From the NCBI RefSeq assembly GCF_032854445.1, contig NC_088301.1, forward strand, positions 4,759,703 through 4,823,702: a stretch of 64,000 nt of DNA, read 5' to 3'. This DNA is from Liolophura sinensis. Its lineage: Eukaryota; Mollusca; Polyplacophora; Chitonida; Chitonidae. A model generated the notes under the pieces. It was not told the DNA's origin, made no database searches, and worked only from the letters and a program-made list of their open reading frames with translations. The translations under genes were made by a program, and so were the position numbers. Positions 54,623-60,600 of this stretch are shown here, piece by piece (within the stretch, counting starts at the first letter, position 1; every line of letters begins with the position of its first letter).

Positions 54623-57600
54623 TTAGAACAGGTTGATGGTTTAAATAGGGTTTTAAACTTTATAAATGTTCTGCAATTCACTCGAAATTTAAAATGTCAA
54701 GGCATACTGTAACTTAGTTTAAATTTTTACACTCTTTCGAAGGCCTGCAACCCCGTATCAAGACTGATATTTGTAGGTGTGGACTATACTACCCTTCCAG
54801 TCAAAGATACAATGTTTTCCCAGAAGATATTTCTATTGGTGAATTTATATGTGAAAGGATTCAAAGTTTGTCAAACCGGAAAAGTGGCAATGCAGCGTAC
54901 ACTATTCCTATAAGACCGCTACTTTTCAGAATGATTATGACATTACACCACTTCGGCAGCACTGCAGCCACATCTTGGCAACTTTAGTTACTGAATCTAG
55001 ACACAGACTCCACAAGAGGGGGGGGGGGGGGCTGAAATGAATTTAGTAAAATGCAAACATTATTTTTTCTCTCCATATATAACGTGTATGGAATTATATA
55101 TTGCTGAATCACATCACACAGTAAACACTTGTTATGTATTTTGTTCAACATACGTCCCGAGTACCTTTTTCTGTAAACTTAAATTTTGCTTGGGAATTTG
55201 ACCTCTAAATATTACATTCGCATTCTCCTATACCGCTGTGTAAAATAGAAATTAATAAGGTTCGAAAGACCAAAGAAAAAAAAATACACGCGTTTCCTGA
55301 AAAATGTCATAAAAATATTCCCAAAGAAACAAATTTAAGGGGAAATTAAACTACACCTCGATCAGCTGAAGTTAAAATATTAAAGTGAACATAACGTCAG
55401 CTACTAAAGCTGAATTAATTAATACAAGTAGTATTCCAGAAATGTTCTAAAACTATTTTTAAAATTATACACCTTTTATCAACAATATAAACAGCAAATG
55501 ATTGTCAGTACCTAGCCACTCATTTGGTGACGCCATTTTGCCATGTTACAGCTATCTAGAGTGACGTCACAAAACCTAGGAGCTCCCCCGTACCATCCGT
55601 ATTAAACAATATGCCAATAAAAAAACACAAACAGAAACACCGGATACCTAACCAAAGAATATGAGTTCTGTCCAGTTTTCGAAAAGCCGATATTTCTTTT
55701 AGCCTGGCTTTCGGCCTGGGCGATCTTCCTAAACGTAAGCGTTGTGTTTTAGCAACCCTGCTCGCCCTCGTCTTCGACCTGCATTAAGCCCAGCTGGTTG
55801 TACCGACATCAGTGAATTTGCCGAACATAGCAGGACCTTCTGATTTATAACAGACTCTTTCATGCAGATTTTAGGATGACATCTTCTTAATAAATTTGAC
55901 GTTGTTAAGGAAAAATAATGCAACGCCACAATATTTTTCTTCAAGCAAAGACTCTCTTGAAGTAGTTTTCTTGCCAGCTCAACCTGACAAGTTACTGTAG
56001 TCTCCTGCACAACACGTGCGCACTGTGATATGGGGAGCGGTTCTCAGTTTCCGGTCCATAAATGTGTGGTTCAAAATCAGTTTAACACTTAAACTAGTCG
56101 CAAAATGCAGTTTATTGCATCGATATCCGTCTATCCACTATAAGAAACCAAACTGACAAGTTTTTTGTCGTGACAGCCAATTAACACGTGACGCTTTTAG
56201 CGATAGTGATTGGCCAAGTTCATAAGGGCTTCAGCAATATGGCTACTCGGAGTGAATTGTCCGTCAGTGCCATATCCCCAATACTGAACTTCATCCTCTC
56301 AGCTTTCAAAACTTCATAGATATTTTTACATATTTTTCTGTGATAACTATGGCCGATATCCCTTTTTTATGTGTATATAATGGCAGATTTTATGTTCACT
56401 TTAAACAGAGCTTAACGTTTCCCCCAGACTCTGCTCGGTTTCTTCCACCATAATGCTGATCAACGTCCTAGGGAAATATTCTTGATTACCGAGTAAAACA
56501 CCAATAAAATTAAAACAACAAACGATCTGTTAAATGTCCTGCAGCTGCTTAGAGTAGGCTATTTTTAGCCATTTTTACCAACCTGAGGCTGAGGCTTTTT
56601 TGTACCTTTAACATGTCAGGACACATCCCAAACTGCACATTAAGGAATATCATACAAATATTCCAGGTATCCTTCAATTCCTGTTCACAAAACTTTCGCC
56701 TGTAGGTTAATATAAAGACAAAAAGGTGATAAGACGTTGGGGTACTGACCCACAGGTAATATATCATCCATAAAGCTTACCTTAGAATTCAAACATTTGA
56801 ATGAATTTAATTTCATTTTAAAAAGTCTAAAAATATGAATACATGTAGTCATGAGAATATGAAGTTTTCAGCAATCTGTCTTCATGGTGATGCTCTGTAG
56901 TTTAGTACTAAAAGAATTTGGTCCAATCTTAGCGGTGTAGTCTTGAGTTCGTTTATCCAGCACATCTAGAGTACGTCTCTGCTCCGTTCTCTGTTTCTGT
57001 GTATATAGCTGTGCTTCTAAAGCAAAGCAGTAGTTCACAAGCACTGCAGCGTAACAATAGAGAACGATGTGTTTTCACACAGCTTGGATCCGGCTTGTGT
57101 AGGCAGGAAATGGTCCCAATTAGATACAGCTTTGAAACAGCGCAGGCGTCCTAACTGCGTGATTGTATATACAACTAAGACTGCCTACTCCCATGCAGGG
57201 CTATATGTATGTCATGGCGTTCATGTCGAGCGTGAAACTACTGAAAAATTGGCTGAAGCGTGCCGTTGCCTTCATGTTTACATTGAAACTACCTGTAAAG
57301 TGAAATAATGAAGGGGACACATAAACATGTGGAAACATGTGAGGGCGTTCACATGGAGACCGAGACTGAAAAATTGGCTAAATATTTGAGGGATAAAAGC
57401 ATGCCAAGGAGTACATATTGAAAATGAAATTACTGAGAAACTGGCTGAAAGTTTTGGGGATAAAACTAACATACTGCCAAAGCATGTAGTTGTGTTCATA
57501 TTAAAACGGAAATTATTGAGAAACTGGTTAAACACTTAGGGCATAAAACCAATATACGGCCGAAGCATGCCGTGGCGTTCGTGCCGAGATTGGTACTGTT

Positions 57601-60600
57601 GAGAAACAGGCTGCACGTGTGAGGGATATGATCAACATCCCCTCTGAGCATTTATGTATGCTTGAGGTTTAAGGTCGTACTTAACAATTTTTCGGTCATT
57701 TGACGACGAGGAGTCATTTGGTGTGTGCACATATATATATGTTATGTCTTCTTGTGGTTGCCGCCACTGAAGTATCACGCCGAAGACACCAGAAATGACA
57801 CCCCACCTAGTCAACATCATACTGACACGAGACCAACCAGTCCTGTTTCCTTGCTCTGATCTCTCAGTGCTGAATGCCAAGCAACAAGTACCATTGTCTT
57901 TGGTATGACCCGACCCGGGTTTAATCTACTGTTCATGTATGCTGTGATGTTCGTGTGGATGTTAGGGCATTCGGGAAGCTTGCTCTGCACACGAAGGATA
58001 AGATTCACATGCTTCCGAAGAATGTTAATTTTAGCGTAAGTTTCAACAACCACTGTGAAACAGACACAATAGTATCACATATGTTGTAGAACTACATATT
58101 CATCAGGGCCACACATTTATTAGGACCACGTATTCATAAGGCCATATACTCATTAGAGCCACGTATTACATTAGGACCACATACTCACTAGAACCACATG
58201 CTCATTAGGGTAACAGACACAATAGTATCACATATGTTGTAGAACCACATATTCACCAGGGTCACATATTTATTAGGACCACATGTTCACTACGACCACA
58301 CGTTCATCGGGACCACATATTTATTAGGATCACATATTCAGGCATTAGGGCCACACATTTATTAGGACCACGTATTCATTAAGGCCATATACTCATTAGA
58401 GCCACGTATTTATTAGGACCACATATTCATTAGGACCACACGTTCATTAAGATCACATATTCACGAATACATAATGAACGTATGTCACGTTATGAACTCA
58501 CAAGTTAGAATAACTCACTGATTAAATATGGTAATATTAAATGATTAGAATATTAGATTAGACTTATCATTACACATTCAGGTGTCAAAAACAGACATAA
58601 TAATGAAATCTATACACATATAAAATCAGTATTAAAATTAAAACTTAAAATTACACTGTCATGAAGGAGGCTATATACCGGAGATTTTTGGGCACAACAT
58701 TCAGCATTTTCGATGACCAAGTCAAGTGTTTTTGTATTTAACAAGAATAGGTCACATTATTACCTTTCAGTAAATATCACACTCGTACCTGTGCTATTTT
58801 ATTGTGTTAAAATCGATCTAATGTTTAAAAAAGTTATAATTGTTTAGGAACTTCATTACTGATTTTAAATGGTATATATCACGTGCACATGCGAGGCTGA
58901 TATTTTGAGATTATCTGAGCCATTCTAACTTAAAACAAAATTACGAATGGATTTGCGCTAGTTTTGGGTTTGGCTCAAATCTTCTGAAAAGTGTTTTTGT
59001 TCAAACTCTGAAAGATCGTTGGTACATACTGCAAGTGGTTATTATAAGTCATTAAAGTTTACCTGGACAAACAATGCAGATTATGAAAAAAAATTGATCA
59101 ACAAAATCTAAATAAGGACGTTTTGGTAAGAAAGGAAAATGGTCTAGATGGTGTAGGCTACATTTTTTGCTTGCATGTGAATTGCGTTTTTTTTTCTGTA
59201 AAGAACATAACGTAGATAACCATATCCGTTACTGTAGGTAGCGGAATTTGTTTACGCATTATTAAACTAATTAGGAAACTAAACTTGTTGACATAATACA
59301 GCTCGGCATATTGAAATATATAGGGCTTAAACCTTGCCATGTAGCGCCCTCTACTTTAAATATAGCTTACTTAAAATAAAGAAAAGAACACATTCTGCTA
59401 TTGGTTCTGATCTCGTTTTGACACCTGACACGCGTACTCATGATCGCGTTGAGCTTGTGACTGTTTATTATGGTAGACATTCACATCTAATTTAGTGAGT
59501 CAAAAATACATTTAACGGGTTAAAATTTTTAAACTAAAAAAACCGGCTTAAAAAAAGGGCAAGGTGAGATATCTACGTTTTACAAAGCAGTGTTTATCAA
59601 GGCATATTAATGGCATACTTGTTCGCGTTCATCCCAAGAAGGAAGCAAGTTTTAACCATTCGACAGTGGTTTACCAATTGGCGAAAGGGCATTTAACATG
59701 ACTGAATTAAGAAATGTTTCGTTCACGTGTCTGTATTTCACGTGTAAACATACATACGCGCCGATGACGTTACACTATTATCGGCCTTTAATTGAACTCC
59801 CTTTGTTTTAGCATCTCTTTACACAAAATTTTAACATATGAAACCAATAAAAACATGACTAAACGGTCGGAGAGAGAAACGTGTATTTTGGAAGACATAT
59901 AGCCATTCAGAATAAAACGCGGTGCCAATAAGACCTCAACTGGTGTCGCTTTTTCCCGTCATGTACGACCACAAACCAGTTACCACATTGCCTGTTATGT
60001 ATGGCCACAAACCAGTTACCACATTGCCTGTTACGTATGGCCACAAACCAGTTACCGCATTGCCAGTTATGTATGGCCAAAAACCAGTTACCACATTGCC
60101 TGTTATGTATGGCCACAAACCAGTTACCACATTGCCTGTTATGTATGGCAACAAACCAGTTCCCTCATTGACCGTTATATATATAGCAACAAAGCAATTA
60201 TCACATTGTGCGTTATGTATGACATCAAGACAATTGTCACTGTGAGTTCAAGTCCAGCTCATGCTGGCTTCCTCTCCGGCCGTACGTGGGAAGGTCAGCC
60301 AGCAACCTGCCGATGGTCGTGGGTGTCCCCAGGGCTCCTCCCACCATAATGTTGACCGCAGTCGTATAAGTGAATATTCTTGAGTACGGCGTAAAACACC
60401 AATCAAATACATGTAAATCAAATGAATAAATCAAACCAGTTGTACGGCCATAAAGCAATTACCATATTTCCCGACATGTTTTGCCATAAATTCTACCAGT
60501 TTTACCATACTGTCCGGCGACAAACCAGTTACCACATAGTTCCTCATACCTTTAAAACACATTAAAGCCGAATGTCTTCTTCATTTTATTTGTTAAGTCT

